Positions 51,448-61,101 are shown, numbered from the stretch's first letter. The stretch is 64,000 nucleotides of DNA from Flavobacterium sp. CFS9 (GCF_041154745.1 NZ_AP031573.1:2294001-2358000); one strand, 5' to 3'. Notes: a model not told the origin generated them from the sequence alone. Translations and numbers: made by a program.

Positions 51448-53412
51448 TTAGTTCTTTTTAGTGGTGTCTGATACTGTTTTCTTAACTTCTGCTTTAGGTG
51501 TCACCGGTTTAACGGGAACAATTTTAGCTTTTAAAGTAGAATCTTTTGGCGTCGATTCAATGGCGCTGGCTTCGTTCATACCGCCCAGTTTCGCATATTC
51601 ACTGGCTAAGCTTCTGTTTAAAACCCGTGTTTCTAAATCGGTTCTTGTAATTTTATGTCTCAGATATTTTTCGATCATTAAACTGGCAATCGGACCGGCA
51701 ACTGTTGCTCCAAATCCTCCATTTTCAATCATTACTGCAATTGCAATTTTTGGATTATCCTTTGGTGCAAAAGCCACAAATATGGAGTGATCTTTCAGCT
51801 GTGTTCTTTTACCGTTAATTTTTGCAAAATTTTCTGCAGTACCCGTTTTTCCACAAATATCAATACCTTCAACTCTAAGTGCGTAAGCTGTTCCTTTGTT
51901 GTAAACATCAAATAAACCGCTTATGACCGGTGGGAAATATTTTTGGTCAATTGTGGTGACGTGTTTGGTGGTGAACTTAGCATCAATTTTCTTTCCTTCG
52001 ATCTTTTTAATGATGTGAGGAGTATAATAGTATCCCTGATTGGCTACAGTTGCCATCATATTGGCTAATTGAATAGGGGTCATTAGGACTTCTCCCTGAC
52101 CGATAGCATTCGATACGATGGTTGTGCTTCTCCAGCCTCCGTTCGGGTAAATTCTTTTATATGTTTTTGATGTTGGGATATTTCCTCTCTTACCTGTTGG
52201 CAAGTCATAGCCCATAAATTGTCCCAAACCGAAACTTTTAATGTGATCGCTCCACACATCTACTGCCTTTGCAGGATTGTTATATTTGTTAATGGTTAAC
52301 ATGTAAGATTGTGCAAAATAGGTATTGCAGGAGTTGTAAATCCCATTGTGCAATTGATGTGGGCCAAATCCGTGACATTTCATAAAACGTCCTCTACCAT
52401 AGCTAAATCCATGGTGGCACATAAAAGTAGTCTGCTCGTTGATAACACCTTCCTGTAAAGCAACCAGACCCGTTAGGATTTTAAACGGAGAACCAGGTGG
52501 GTACTCAGCGAGAAGCCCTCTGTCGTACAGCGGTTTTGCGATTGAATCGTGATATAAAAGCGTATAGTTTTTAGAGCGTTGTCTTCCAACTAAAATTCCG
52601 GGATCATAAGAAGGAGCAGTTACCAATGCCAAAATCTCACCACTTTTAGGCTCGATAGCGACAATTCCTCCTCTTTTATTGATCATTAACTCTTCTCCGT
52701 ATTTTTGAAGTTCAGCATCAATTGTTAAGTTGATATCTTCTCCTGCTACAGCAATGGTGTCGTATTTACCTTCTTTGTAAGAGCCGATTTCTCTGTTGTA
52801 TTTGTCTTTTTGGATGTATTTTACACCTTTTATACCGCGTAGAATTTCCTCGTAACTTTGTTCAACACCTTGCATTCCAATTAAATCTCCACTATTGTAA
52901 TATGGGTTTTTAGCAATCAATCGTTCGTTTACCTGTGTGATAAAACCGAAGATGTTGGCACCGTAATCTACTTCGTAGTCACGAAGAGAACGCTTTTGGA
53001 AATAAAAGCCTTCATATTTTCTAATCTTTTCCTGAAAAGCAGCAAACTCGTTTTTGTTCAGCTGTGCTAAAAATACCGAAGGCAGTCTTGGGCTGTATAC
53101 CTTGGCCTTAGCAATTCTTTTGTCGTATTCTTCTCTGGTAATGTTTAATAAGGTGCAAAATTCACCAACGTTAAGGTCTTCTTTGATTTCTCTCGGAATT
53201 ACCATGATATCGTAAGAAGCCTGATTGGCAACTAATAATTTTCCATGTCGATCATAAATATAACCTCTTTCCGGATAGTCATACTTTTTCTTTATGGCAT
53301 TATTTTCGGATTTTAACTTAAACGAATCATCGATAATTTGCAAATAAAAGATCCTGATCACTAGCAAGGATGCTGCAATAATAATTAAAGAGGGCAGCAA
53401 AACTTTTCTCAT
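51448..53412 (-). CDS. mrdA: Penicillin-binding protein 2
   Basis: 654 residues. N-terminal TM anchor (~6-23), a PBP dimer domain (~45-215) and a transpeptidase domain with YPPGSPFKI (SxxK), YNSCNTYF (SxN) and GKTGTAEN (KTG). The C-terminal ~50 residues are Lys/Thr/Pro-rich and disordered. It cross-links peptidoglycan in the elongasome. The start overlaps mreD by 4 bases. Confidence 0.95.
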   Translation of the reverse strand: MRKVLLPSLIIIAASLLVIRIFYLQIIDDSFKLKSENNAIKKKYDYPERGYIYDRHGKLLVANQASYDIMVIPREIKEDLNVGEFCTLLNITREEYDKRIAKAKVYSPRLPSVFLAQLNKNEFAAFQEKIRKYEGFYFQKRSLRDYEVDYGANIFGFITQVNERLIAKNPYYNSGDLIGMQGVEQSYEEILRGIKGVKYIQKDKYNREIGSYKEGKYDTIAVAGEDINLTIDAELQKYGEELMINKRGGIVAIEPKSGEILALVTAPSYDPGILVGRQRSKNYTLLYHDSIAKPLYDRGLLAEYPPGSPFKILTGLVALQEGVINEQTTFMCHHGFSYGRGRFMKCHGFGPHQLHNGIYNSCNTYFAQSYMLTINKYNNPAKAVDVWSDHIKSFGLGQFMGYDLPTGKRGNIPTSKTYKRIYPNGGWRSTTIVSNAIGQGEVLMTPIQLANMMATVANQGYYYTPHIIKKIEGKKIDAKFTTKHVTTIDQKYFPPVISGLFDVYNKGTAYALRVEGIDICGKTGTAENFAKINGKRTQLKDHSIFVAFAPKDNPKIAIAVMIENGGFGATVAGPIASLMIEKYLRHKITRTDLETRVLNRSLASEYAKLGGMNEASAIESTPKDSTLKAKIVPVKPVTPKAEVKKTVSDTTKKN

Positions 53413-53915
53413 CGTTTATTAGGCTTAATAAGGTAAATTATGATAATTGAGGTGATTATGGTAAAAATCGAACTAAATAAAGTTCGAAGCAAAACGTCCA
53501 GAATAAATTTAAACTGAAAAGCTTCAAGAATAAACAACACGATGTGGTGTAGTACAACAGAAACTAAAATAAACGAAAATCGTTCGGGAGTTAAGGAATC
53601 ATTTAGTTTAATAGTCTGATATTCGTAGCTAAGTCCAAAAGAGAATTTAAAAATATAAGGCCTGTAATAAGCAAGTACCAGGCACGCTGCTGCATGAATT
53701 CCGCCCGAATTGCAAAACATGTCCATGATAATTCCAAGTAGGAAGCTGGATACAATCAAGCCTGTTCGGTTGCTGTTTACCGGATACAAAATAATGTACA
53801 AGATATATGGGAAGGGACTTATGTACCCTAAAAAATTCATATTATTGAAAATAACAACCTGAATTGCTAGTAACATAATAAATCGAAAAATATTGAGTAA
53901 CAAAGCGCTATTCAT
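53409..53915 (-). CDS. mreD: Rod shape-determining protein MreD
   Basis: 168 residues with five to six TM segments. MreD is weakly conserved; the call rests on size, topology, FPYILYIILYPVN and DMFCNSGGIHAAACL segments, and position between mreC and PBP2. It overlaps mreC by 8 bases. Confidence 0.9.
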   Translation of the reverse strand: MNSALLLNIFRFIMLLAIQVVIFNNMNFLGYISPFPYILYIILYPVNSNRTGLIVSSFLLGIIMDMFCNSGGIHAAACLVLAYYRPYIFKFSFGLSYEYQTIKLNDSLTPERFSFILVSVVLHHIVLFILEAFQFKFILDVLLRTLFSSIFTIITSIIIIYLIKPNKR

Positions 53916-54732
53916 TTTTCTCCTTGTTTTCTAAATTAATAAGTTCTTCTCTGTCCTTGCTCTTGATGATGTATACGTGTCCCAAGTTGGTCATATCGTT
54001 AAACAGCTTAACATTTATAACGTAGTAACTTGTGTTTTTCTCAATATAAATCTTGTCAACAGTTCCAATGTTGATTCCTTCAGGGAAGATCACAGATTGC
54101 CCTCCAGTTACGATGGTATCTCCTTTTCTGATAGAGGCTAATCTTGGAACATCTCTTAACTGTGCAAATCCGGTGCTTTTACCATCCCAGGTCAATGATC
54201 CGAAATGATTGGATTTTTTAATCTTGGCATTGATTTGAGATTTTGTATTCAAAATACTTACTACAGTCGCATATCTTGGTGAAGTATCATCAATAATACC
54301 AATAATTCCTAAACTATTGATTACTCCCATATCCGGTTTAACGCCATCGTTTGCCCCTGAGTTAAGCGTGATGAAATTTTCGTGTGTGTTATAAGAGTTG
54401 TGAATTACTTTTGAAACAATGATATCCGCAGGTTTAACTCCTTTTACGCTGTCTGCCAAAGGTAGTTTTGTGGTGTCTTGTTTGTTGAATAATAGACTTT
54501 TTAATCTTGCGTTTTCAAGTACAAGTTCGTCATTTTCAGTTCTTAAATTCAAATATTCATTTACGCGATTGATTCTTTCATAAACACCTCCGCTTAGAAA
54601 ATTAGCTGAACTGATTATTTTGCTTCTGTGGTAAGAATGAGACTGAACTGTGAGTGCCAACGAAATACCTAAAAGCAGCAAAAACAGCAATCGATTACTG
54701 TTTCTTATAATGAAATTAAAAATTTGCTGCAT
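53908..54732 (-). CDS. mreC: Rod shape-determining protein MreC
   Basis: 274 residues: TM anchor (~12-30), coiled coil (YLNLRTENDELVLENARLKSL), then two beta-barrel domains with NSGANDGVKPDMGVIN and GDTIVTGGQSVIFPEGI. It is a periplasmic scaffold of the elongation machinery. Confidence 0.95.
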   Translation of the reverse strand: MQQIFNFIIRNSNRLLFLLLLGISLALTVQSHSYHRSKIISSANFLSGGVYERINRVNEYLNLRTENDELVLENARLKSLLFNKQDTTKLPLADSVKGVKPADIIVSKVIHNSYNTHENFITLNSGANDGVKPDMGVINSLGIIGIIDDTSPRYATVVSILNTKSQINAKIKKSNHFGSLTWDGKSTGFAQLRDVPRLASIRKGDTIVTGGQSVIFPEGINIGTVDKIYIEKNTSYYVINVKLFNDMTNLGHVYIIKSKDREELINLENKEKNE

Positions 54733-54781
54733 TTCTTGTGTGGTTATTTTGTTTCAGGATATGCTTTTGGTTTCAAATTTA

Positions 54782-54813
54782 ATCAGAGCCAAACGTTTCA
54801 ATTTGGCTCTGAT
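54782..54813 (-). terminator. Hairpin between mreB and mreC
   Basis: A perfect 12-bp stem (ATCAGAGCCAAA, 54782-54793, with 54802-54813), 8-nt loop. Only a short T tract follows on the minus strand, so it may be a partial terminator or processing site that sets mreB above mreCD in amount. Confidence 0.6.
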
Positions 54814-54840
54814 AAAATATATGGATTGTTATTACGAATC

Positions 54841-55869
54841 TTATTTGATTAAGATACTTTTGAACTTTGTAATGTTTTTAAGTGCCATTCCGGTTCCACG
54901 AACAACAGCTCTTAACGGATCTTCAGCAATGTAAACAGGTAAATCTGTTTTTTGCGAAATACGTTTGTCAAGACCTCTTAACATCGATCCACCACCAGCT
55001 AAATAAATACCTGTGTTGTAAATATCAGCTGCTAATTCCGGCGGAGTCTGAGATAATGTCTCCATTACCGCATCTTCAATACGCTGAATCGATTTGTCTA
55101 ATGCTTTTGCAATTTCACGGTAAGAAACATCTACTTGTTTTGGTTTCCCCGTAAGTAAGTCTCTACCCTGAACTGACATGTCTTCCGGTGGTCCGTCTAA
55201 ATCTTCGATTGCGGCACCAATTTGAATTTTTATTTTCTCTGCAGTACTTTCTCCAACAAAAAGGTTGTGTTGTGTACGCATGTAATAAACAATATCGTTT
55301 GTGAAAACGTCACCTGCAATTTTTACAGATTTGTCACATACAATTCCACCTAATGCAATAACGGCAATTTCTGTCGTACCACCTCCAATATCAACAATCA
55401 TGTTTCCTTTTGGCTGCATGATATCGATACCGATACCAATCGCTGCTGCCATTGGCTCGTGAATTAAGTAAACTTCTTTTCCGTTTACTCTTTCACAAGA
55501 TTCTTTTACCGCTCTCATCTCCACTTCGGTAATACCTGAAGGAATACAAACCACCATTCTTAAAGCCGGAGTAAACATGCGTTTTTTTAATGCAGGAATG
55601 CTTTTGATGAACATGTTGATCATCTTTTCCGAAGCATCAAAATCAGCAATTACACCGTCTTTCAAAGGCCTTATGGTCTTTATGTTTTCATGTGTTTTAC
55701 CTTGCATCATATTGGCTTCCTTACCAACAGCAATGATTTTGCCTGATATTCTATCACGTGCAACGATCGACGGACTATCAATAACAACTTTATCATTATG
55801 AATGATTAAAGTGTTTGCGGTACCAAGGTCTATCGCAATATCCTCGGTCATGAAATCAAAAAATCCCAT
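54841..55869 (-). CDS. mreB: Rod shape-determining protein MreB
   Basis: 342 residues, normal length. Actin-fold motifs: IAIDLGTANTLI (phosphate 1), MIVDIGGGTTEIAVIALGG (phosphate 2) and GIYLAGGGSMLRGLD (adenosine). It forms membrane-bound filaments that organise wall elongation. Confidence 0.97.
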   Translation of the reverse strand: MGFFDFMTEDIAIDLGTANTLIIHNDKVVIDSPSIVARDRISGKIIAVGKEANMMQGKTHENIKTIRPLKDGVIADFDASEKMINMFIKSIPALKKRMFTPALRMVVCIPSGITEVEMRAVKESCERVNGKEVYLIHEPMAAAIGIGIDIMQPKGNMIVDIGGGTTEIAVIALGGIVCDKSVKIAGDVFTNDIVYYMRTQHNLFVGESTAEKIKIQIGAAIEDLDGPPEDMSVQGRDLLTGKPKQVDVSYREIAKALDKSIQRIEDAVMETLSQTPPELAADIYNTGIYLAGGGSMLRGLDKRISQKTDLPVYIAEDPLRAVVRGTGMALKNITKFKSILIK

Positions 55870-55923
55870 AAGTTTTTTAGGGGTTTAAAATGTTATAAAT
55901 TATTTTGAACAAAGTTAAACAAA

Positions 55924-57450
55924 TTAATGTTTAAAATGACGTGTTCCCGTAAATACCATTGCAAGATTGTTTTCATTGCAATAATTTATGCTTAATTCGT
56001 CTTTTATTGAGCCTCCTGGCTGAATAACAGCAGTTATTCCTGCTTTTTTGGCTAATTCTACACAATCCGGAAATGGGAAAAATGCATCACTTGCCATCGA
56101 AGCACCGGTTAAATCAAATCCAAAAGCTTTTGCTTTGTCAACTGCCTGAACTAAAGCGTCAACTCTTGAAGTCTGACCTGTTCCTGACGAAATTAAAGTT
56201 CCGTTTTTAGCAAATACGATTGTATTTGATTTGGTGTTTTTACAAATTTTTGAAGCAAATATCAAATCTTCTATTTCTTCAGCTGTAGGCTCAGTAATAG
56301 TAACGGTTTTTAAATGCTCTTTAGTATCTGTAATATTATTTCTGTCCTGAATTAACAATCCGTTAAGACATGTTCTTACTTGTCTTGCCGGTAATTCAAC
56401 TTCATTTTGAATTAAAATGATTCTGTTTTTCTTTTCTTGTAGTATTGTAATTGCCTCTTCGTCATAACTTGGAGCGATTACCACTTCGCAGAATAGTTTG
56501 TTGATTTCTTCTGCTGTTGCTACATCAATTTTAGTGTTTGCAATCAAAACTCCACCAAAAGCAGATGTTGGATCACAAGCAAGCGCTGCTAAATACGCTT
56601 CGCTAATTGTTTTTCTTGAAGCTAAACCACATGCATTATTGTGTTTTAAAATGGCAAATGTTGGACCGTTAGTTTTAAACTCATTAATTAGGTTTACTGC
56701 AGCATCAACATCCAGTAAGTTGTTGTATGATAATTCTTTTCCGTGAACTTTTTTGAACATAGCGTCAAAATCACCAAAGAAGAATCCTTTTTGATGAGGA
56801 TTTTCACCATATCTTAAAACCTGACCATCTGCAATACTTTCTTTGTAAATGGTTTCGTCAGTGTTGAAATAGTTAAAAATAGCTCCGTCGTAGTGAGATG
56901 AAACGTGGAATGCTTTAGTAGCAAACAATCTTCTGTTTTCAAGAGTAGTGGCTCCATTTTGTTCTGTAATCAAATCTAAAAGCAAGCTGTATTCATTTAC
57001 CGAAGCAACAATTACAGTGTCTTTGAAGTTTTTTGCACCGGCACGGATCAATGAAATTCCGCCAATGTCAATTTTTTCAATAATATCTTGTTCACCTGCA
57101 CCTGAGGCAACTGTTTTTTCAAACGGATACAAATCAACAATTACTAAATCAATCTGAGGGATATCAAATTCTTTCATTTGCTGAACGTCACTTTCGTTAT
57201 CCTGACGGTTCAAAATTCCACCAAAGATTTTCGGGTGAAGTGTTTTTACTCTTCCTCCAAGAATTTCAGGGAAAGAAGTAATGTCTTCAACAGGAACTAC
57301 AGGAATACCAAGGTTTTTTATAAAATCTTCGGTTCCTCCGGTCGAGTAAAGTGTAACGTTTTGTTCGTGTAATTTTCTAACGATTGGCTCTAAACCGTCT
57401 TTTGAAAAAACAGATATTAATGCCGATTGTATTGTTTTAGTTGTGCTCAT
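55924..57450 (-). CDS. purH: Bifunctional AICAR transformylase / IMP cyclohydrolase
   Basis: 508 residues. IMP cyclohydrolase domain first (SALISVFSKDGL, LYSTGGTEDFI, GGRVKTLHPKIFGGIL), then the AICAR transformylase domain (LRYGENPHQKG, LKHNNACG, ending FTGTRHFKH). It performs the last two steps of IMP synthesis. Upstream of mreB on the same strand, 54 bases apart. Confidence 0.97.
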   Translation of the reverse strand: MSTTKTIQSALISVFSKDGLEPIVRKLHEQNVTLYSTGGTEDFIKNLGIPVVPVEDITSFPEILGGRVKTLHPKIFGGILNRQDNESDVQQMKEFDIPQIDLVIVDLYPFEKTVASGAGEQDIIEKIDIGGISLIRAGAKNFKDTVIVASVNEYSLLLDLITEQNGATTLENRRLFATKAFHVSSHYDGAIFNYFNTDETIYKESIADGQVLRYGENPHQKGFFFGDFDAMFKKVHGKELSYNNLLDVDAAVNLINEFKTNGPTFAILKHNNACGLASRKTISEAYLAALACDPTSAFGGVLIANTKIDVATAEEINKLFCEVVIAPSYDEEAITILQEKKNRIILIQNEVELPARQVRTCLNGLLIQDRNNITDTKEHLKTVTITEPTAEEIEDLIFASKICKNTKSNTIVFAKNGTLISSGTGQTSRVDALVQAVDKAKAFGFDLTGASMASDAFFPFPDCVELAKKAGITAVIQPGGSIKDELSINYCNENNLAMVFTGTRHFKH

Positions 57451-57475
57451 CGTGTAGTTATGATTTTTGAGACTG

Positions 57476-57483
57476 CAAAAGTA
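57476..57483 (-). promoter_or_regulatory. -7 element of purH
   Basis: TACTTTTG on the minus strand (57483-57476), a perfect TAnnTTTG, about 25 bases before the ATG. Confidence 0.55.
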
Positions 57484-57616
57484 GTTTTTTTATATATTAT
57501 TTTAAAGAAAATTAATGTAACATTATGCTAAAAAAATCTACTGATGAGTAAGTTAACTTTTATTAGGTTTTTGATTTTAAATTATTGAATTTTACTTTAT
57601 TGAAAAATACGACTAT

Positions 57617-58864
57617 ATGCTTGTTTATCTAAGATTATTAAAAGAAAGTTTGGGTTTTGCTGTAAATGCGCTGCGAAATAATAAACTGCGAACGTTGTTG
57701 TCGTTATTAGGTGTTACAATCGGGATTTTTTCGATTATTGCTGTTTTGGCGGCAGTCGATTCTTTAGATCGTAAAATTTCTAAAGATTTGAGCAGCTTAG
57801 ATAAAAATACGATTTATTTAATGAAGTTTAGTTTTGGACCATCAGAAATTCCACAATGGAAAAGAGATCAGTTTCCAAACGTAAAATACGATGAATATGT
57901 AGGGCTGAAGAATGCACTGACCAATACAGATCAGGTGGCGTATCAGCTTTTTGTAAAACACGAAAGTTTAAAATACGATTCAAAAACAGTAAGTGATGTA
58001 AATATTGTTCCTTCGTCGAATGAAATTGTTGATATTGAAGGAATAAGTTTTGATAAAGGGAGGTTCTATACCGAATCTGAGTCGAATTCCGGTTCGGCCG
58101 TTATTGTTTTGGGTTATGAAATTGCTGAAGGGCTTTTCGGTACAAGTGATCCTATTGGGAAAAGCATTCGTTTGTACGGACAGCGTTTTAATGTAATTGG
58201 TGTAATTGCAAAACAGGGAGCCGGTTTTTTTGGAGACAGTAATGATACATCAGTTTATTTGCCGGCTAATTTTTTACGCCGAATGTATGGTGATAGTGAT
58301 GCCATGACACCTGTAATTGTGGTGAAACCTGTAAAAGGGATAGATATGGATGCTTATAAGGCACAGGTGGCACAAAAATTAAGAGCTATTCGTGGGATGA
58401 AAGCTGGGGAAATAGATAATTTTTTTATTAATGTACTTTCCGGATTTACCGATTTTATAGATGGAATTTTAGGACAGATGAATGTTGTTGGATGGATCAT
58501 CAGTGGATTTTCTCTTTTGGTGGGTGGTTTTGGAATTGCCAATATTATGTTTGTATCCGTAAAAGAAAGAACTAACCTGATCGGAATTCAGAAATCATTG
58601 GGGGCTAAAAACCGATTTATTTTGTTTCAGTTTTTGTTCGAAGCAGTAATTCTTTCTGTTATTGGTGGAATAATAGGTTTGGTGATGGTATGGGGAATTG
58701 CACTGGTCTTAACAAAAGTGCTTGATTTTGAATTTGTTCTTAGTTTCGGGAATATAATTTTAGGAACCGGACTTGCTGCGCTTATCGGTCTGATTTCAGG
58801 AATATTGCCGGCAATCTCTGCGGCAAATTTGGATCCGGTTGAAGCCATTCGAACTGGGATGTAG
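57617..58864 (+). CDS. ABC transporter permease, MacB/FtsX type
   Basis: 415 residues: TM1 at ~25-45 (LLSLLGVTIGIFSIIAVLA), a periplasmic MacB_PCD domain (~55-260), then three TM helices with the FtsX motif (FGIANIMFVSVKERTNLIGIQ) and LDPVEAIRTGM at the end. Such permeases pair with an ATPase, but none is adjacent. Export of a lipoprotein, peptide or antibiotic is possible; the substrate is unknown. Confidence 0.9.
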   Translation: MLVYLRLLKESLGFAVNALRNNKLRTLLSLLGVTIGIFSIIAVLAAVDSLDRKISKDLSSLDKNTIYLMKFSFGPSEIPQWKRDQFPNVKYDEYVGLKNALTNTDQVAYQLFVKHESLKYDSKTVSDVNIVPSSNEIVDIEGISFDKGRFYTESESNSGSAVIVLGYEIAEGLFGTSDPIGKSIRLYGQRFNVIGVIAKQGAGFFGDSNDTSVYLPANFLRRMYGDSDAMTPVIVVKPVKGIDMDAYKAQVAQKLRAIRGMKAGEIDNFFINVLSGFTDFIDGILGQMNVVGWIISGFSLLVGGFGIANIMFVSVKERTNLIGIQKSLGAKNRFILFQFLFEAVILSVIGGIIGLVMVWGIALVLTKVLDFEFVLSFGNIILGTGLAALIGLISGILPAISAANLDPVEAIRTGM

Positions 58865-58965
58865 GCATTCTGCTAAAAAAAAATCAATTTTTAACCCTTA
58901 TTATTTTGGCTTTGCTGTTGAATTTTATCGTAATTTTAATACCCTAACTTAAAAAGCGATACTAT

Positions 58966-60012
58966 ATGATACCAGTTAAAGCTTATGCAGCCTATGATGC
59001 TGTTAATCCGTTAAAACCCTACACGTTTGAAAGAAAAGAGGTGGGTGCCCATCAGGTTCAGATAGAAATTTTGTACAGTGGTGTATGCCATTCTGATATT
59101 CATACCGCAAAAGGGGATTGGGGGCCTGTAAATTACCCTTTAGTTCCCGGGCACGAAATTGTAGGCCGAATCGTAGCTGTTGGAAGCGAAGTTTCTAAGT
59201 TTAAAATTGGAGAGTTGGCAGGAGTGGGATGCTTTGTAGATTCATGCAGAGTGTGTCCAAGCTGTCTGTCCGGTGAAGAGCAATTTTGTGATGAAGGAAT
59301 GACCGGAACTTATAATGGTGTTGAAAGAGGAACGGATATTCCGACTAAAGGAGGATATTCAACCAGTATTATTGTAGATGAAAGTTATACACTTCACGTT
59401 TCTGAGAAACTCGATATTAAAGGAGTTGCTCCGTTATTGTGCGCCGGAATTACCACTTATTCGCCTTTGCGTTATTTAAAAGTGGGCAAAGGGCATAAAG
59501 TTGGAGTTCTAGGACTTGGCGGATTAGGTCATATGGCTGTAAAATTTGCAGTTGCTTTTGGTGCCGAAGTTACGATGTTGAGTCACTCTCCTTCAAAAGA
59601 AGCCGATGCTAAAAAGTTAGGTGCGCATCATTTTGCTTTAACCTCAAATCCGGAAACAATGGAGTCGCTTGCTAATAGTTTCGATTTTATTCTGAATACA
59701 GTTTCTGCCAAACACGATCATAATGCATATCTGAATTTGTTAACCACAAACGGAACCATGATTGTAGTAGGTGCTCCGCCAGCACCTGCTGAGATTCCTG
59801 TTTTTACTTTAATCATGAAAAGAAGAAGTATCATAGGAAGTTTAATTGGAGGAATCAGAGAAACTCAGGAAATGCTGGATTACTGCGCCGAGCATAATAT
59901 TACTTCTGATGTTGAGATCATCGATATGGGGTACATTAATGAAGCTTACGACCGAATGAATAAAAGCGATGTGAAATATCGTTTTGTGATTGATATGGCT
60001 TCTTTGAAGTAG
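58966..60012 (+). CDS. Zinc-dependent alcohol dehydrogenase (NADP-type, CAD/YahK-like)
   Basis: 348 residues. Catalytic zinc ligands Cys41 (GVCHSDIH) and His63 (PGHEIVG) with a later Cys (LLCAG); structural zinc Cys94, Cys97, Cys100 and Cys108. Rossmann GLGGLGHMAVKFA. GSLIGGIRETQEML near the end is typical of the cinnamyl-alcohol/YahK branch. It would reduce aldehydes with broad range in the cytoplasm. Single gene. Confidence 0.93.
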   Translation: MIPVKAYAAYDAVNPLKPYTFERKEVGAHQVQIEILYSGVCHSDIHTAKGDWGPVNYPLVPGHEIVGRIVAVGSEVSKFKIGELAGVGCFVDSCRVCPSCLSGEEQFCDEGMTGTYNGVERGTDIPTKGGYSTSIIVDESYTLHVSEKLDIKGVAPLLCAGITTYSPLRYLKVGKGHKVGVLGLGGLGHMAVKFAVAFGAEVTMLSHSPSKEADAKKLGAHHFALTSNPETMESLANSFDFILNTVSAKHDHNAYLNLLTTNGTMIVVGAPPAPAEIPVFTLIMKRRSIIGSLIGGIRETQEMLDYCAEHNITSDVEIIDMGYINEAYDRMNKSDVKYRFVIDMASLK

Positions 60013-60084
60013 CTTCTTTAAGGTTCAGAGAGGCAAAGATTCAAAGGTTTTTTGGTCTGATTTTTAAATTGCGCTATCCGATTG

Positions 60085-60165
60085 TTTATACATGTCGCTC
60101 CGTTGGAGCTTTTGCCTGGATTGAATGTTCTTGGCTATAGATATAATGCTCCTTTGGAGTTTAAT
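60085..60165. repeat. REP-like element with GCTCC..GGAGC hairpins
   Basis: Two small hairpins: 60097-60101/60105-60109 (GCTCC, loop GTT) and 60149-60152/60156-60159 (CTCC, loop TTT), linked by CCTGGATTGAATGTTCTTGG. The style matches the 61279-61440 cluster. A degenerate GGTTCAGAGAGGCAAAGATT run at 60020-60045 precedes it. Confidence 0.55.
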
Positions 60166-60175
60166 CGTATAAAAG

Positions 60176-60215
60176 AAAAGTCTGTAAAGCTTGTTTTAGA
60201 GCTTTACAGACTTTT
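60176..60215. terminator. Bidirectional terminator between the dehydrogenase and lipocalin genes
   Basis: A 15-bp perfect stem (60176-60190 with 60201-60215, core AGTCTGTAAAGC), 10-nt loop, T-rich on both sides. It can serve the convergent pair. Confidence 0.85.
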
Positions 60216-60260
60216 GTCTTTGTTAATATCGTGTATGGTTTAGGTAAGGATTTTACTTTG

Positions 60261-60629
60261 TTAGTTGTCTACCTTTTTGTATTCCAGTGTTCCAAGCTGC
60301 TCTTGTGTAATAACACGTTTTTGGCTGTCGAAGTATTCAATTTGAAATTTCACAGGTATTAAATCAACTGTAACAGTTAAGACATCATTGTTTTTTGAAA
60401 GTTTCCATTTACCGTTGGTGCTTTTGTCTCCATTAATTCCGGTAAATTTTCCATCTTCGTTAAAGACCTGAAAAACCTGATCGGTTTTGAATTTTTCTTT
60501 TATATCCTTCTCTTTTCCATTTTTGGTAAGTTTTACCAGTTGCCATTTTCCAATAAGTTCTTTTGAAGTTTGTGCCTGGATTGTAAACGAAGCTAATGCA
60601 ATTAGCGCTAAAAAAACAATTTTTTTCAT
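60261..60629 (-). CDS. Lipocalin-like exported protein
   Basis: 122 residues with a signal peptide (...ALASFTIQA-QTS). A small beta-barrel of lipocalin-like type: LIGKWQLVKL at the start, FNEDGKFTGINGD, NGKWKLSKNNDVLTV and FDSQKRVITQEQL. Ligand and function unknown. Periplasmic or surface location is likely. Confidence 0.82.
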   Translation of the reverse strand: MKKIVFLALIALASFTIQAQTSKELIGKWQLVKLTKNGKEKDIKEKFKTDQVFQVFNEDGKFTGINGDKSTNGKWKLSKNNDVLTVTVDLIPVKFQIEYFDSQKRVITQEQLGTLEYKKVDN

Positions 60630-60687
60630 GTAGGTTAATTTTATAGATTAATTTTCTGCTAGAATTAAAATGGTTTTAAGAGGGGTA

Positions 60688-61089
60688 TTATTTTTCTTTT
60701 AATAATTTTTCCAGATATTCAACTTTTTCTTTTTCGGCTTGAACTAAACGCTCAAAAAGCTCCACTACTTTGTCTATTGGATTAAAGGAACAATGGCTTG
60801 GGCTGAATATTCCATTTACGCCATTGCTAGTGCTATTATCATAAAAATTATTAAAATAACTGATCATGTTTTCTTCGTTAAAGTTTTTTATAGCCTCAAC
60901 ACTTACGCCAAGTGCTTTTGCTACTTCTGCGAGTTTTGCATCGTCTATGGTTTCGCTATTCTCTATTGTGGATACAGTTTGCTGGGAGGTTCCTAAAGCC
61001 TGAGCCAAGGCTTCCTGCTTCATGTCTCTTAGTTCGCGAATACGACTAATTTTTCGTCCTATATGGTTAGATTTTGTTGCTGTGCTCAT
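60688..61089 (-). CDS. XRE-family helix-turn-helix regulator
   Basis: 133 residues. HTH_3 domain (~11-67) with ISRIRELRDMKQEALAQALG and TSQQTVSTIENSE. C-terminal coiled coil (VVELFERLVQAEKEKVEYLEKLLKEK) probably drives dimerisation. Targets unknown. It appears to be leaderless, with its -7 element 4 bases from the ATG. Confidence 0.88.
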   Translation of the reverse strand: MSTATKSNHIGRKISRIRELRDMKQEALAQALGTSQQTVSTIENSETIDDAKLAEVAKALGVSVEAIKNFNEENMISYFNNFYDNSTSNGVNGIFSPSHCSFNPIDKVVELFERLVQAEKEKVEYLEKLLKEK

Positions 61090-61093
61090 GGTT

Positions 61094-61101
61094 CAAAGAT
61101 A
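61094..61101 (-). promoter_or_regulatory. -7 element of the HTH regulator; likely leaderless start
   Basis: TATCTTTG on the minus strand (61101-61094), then AACC, then ATG. Confidence 0.55.
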
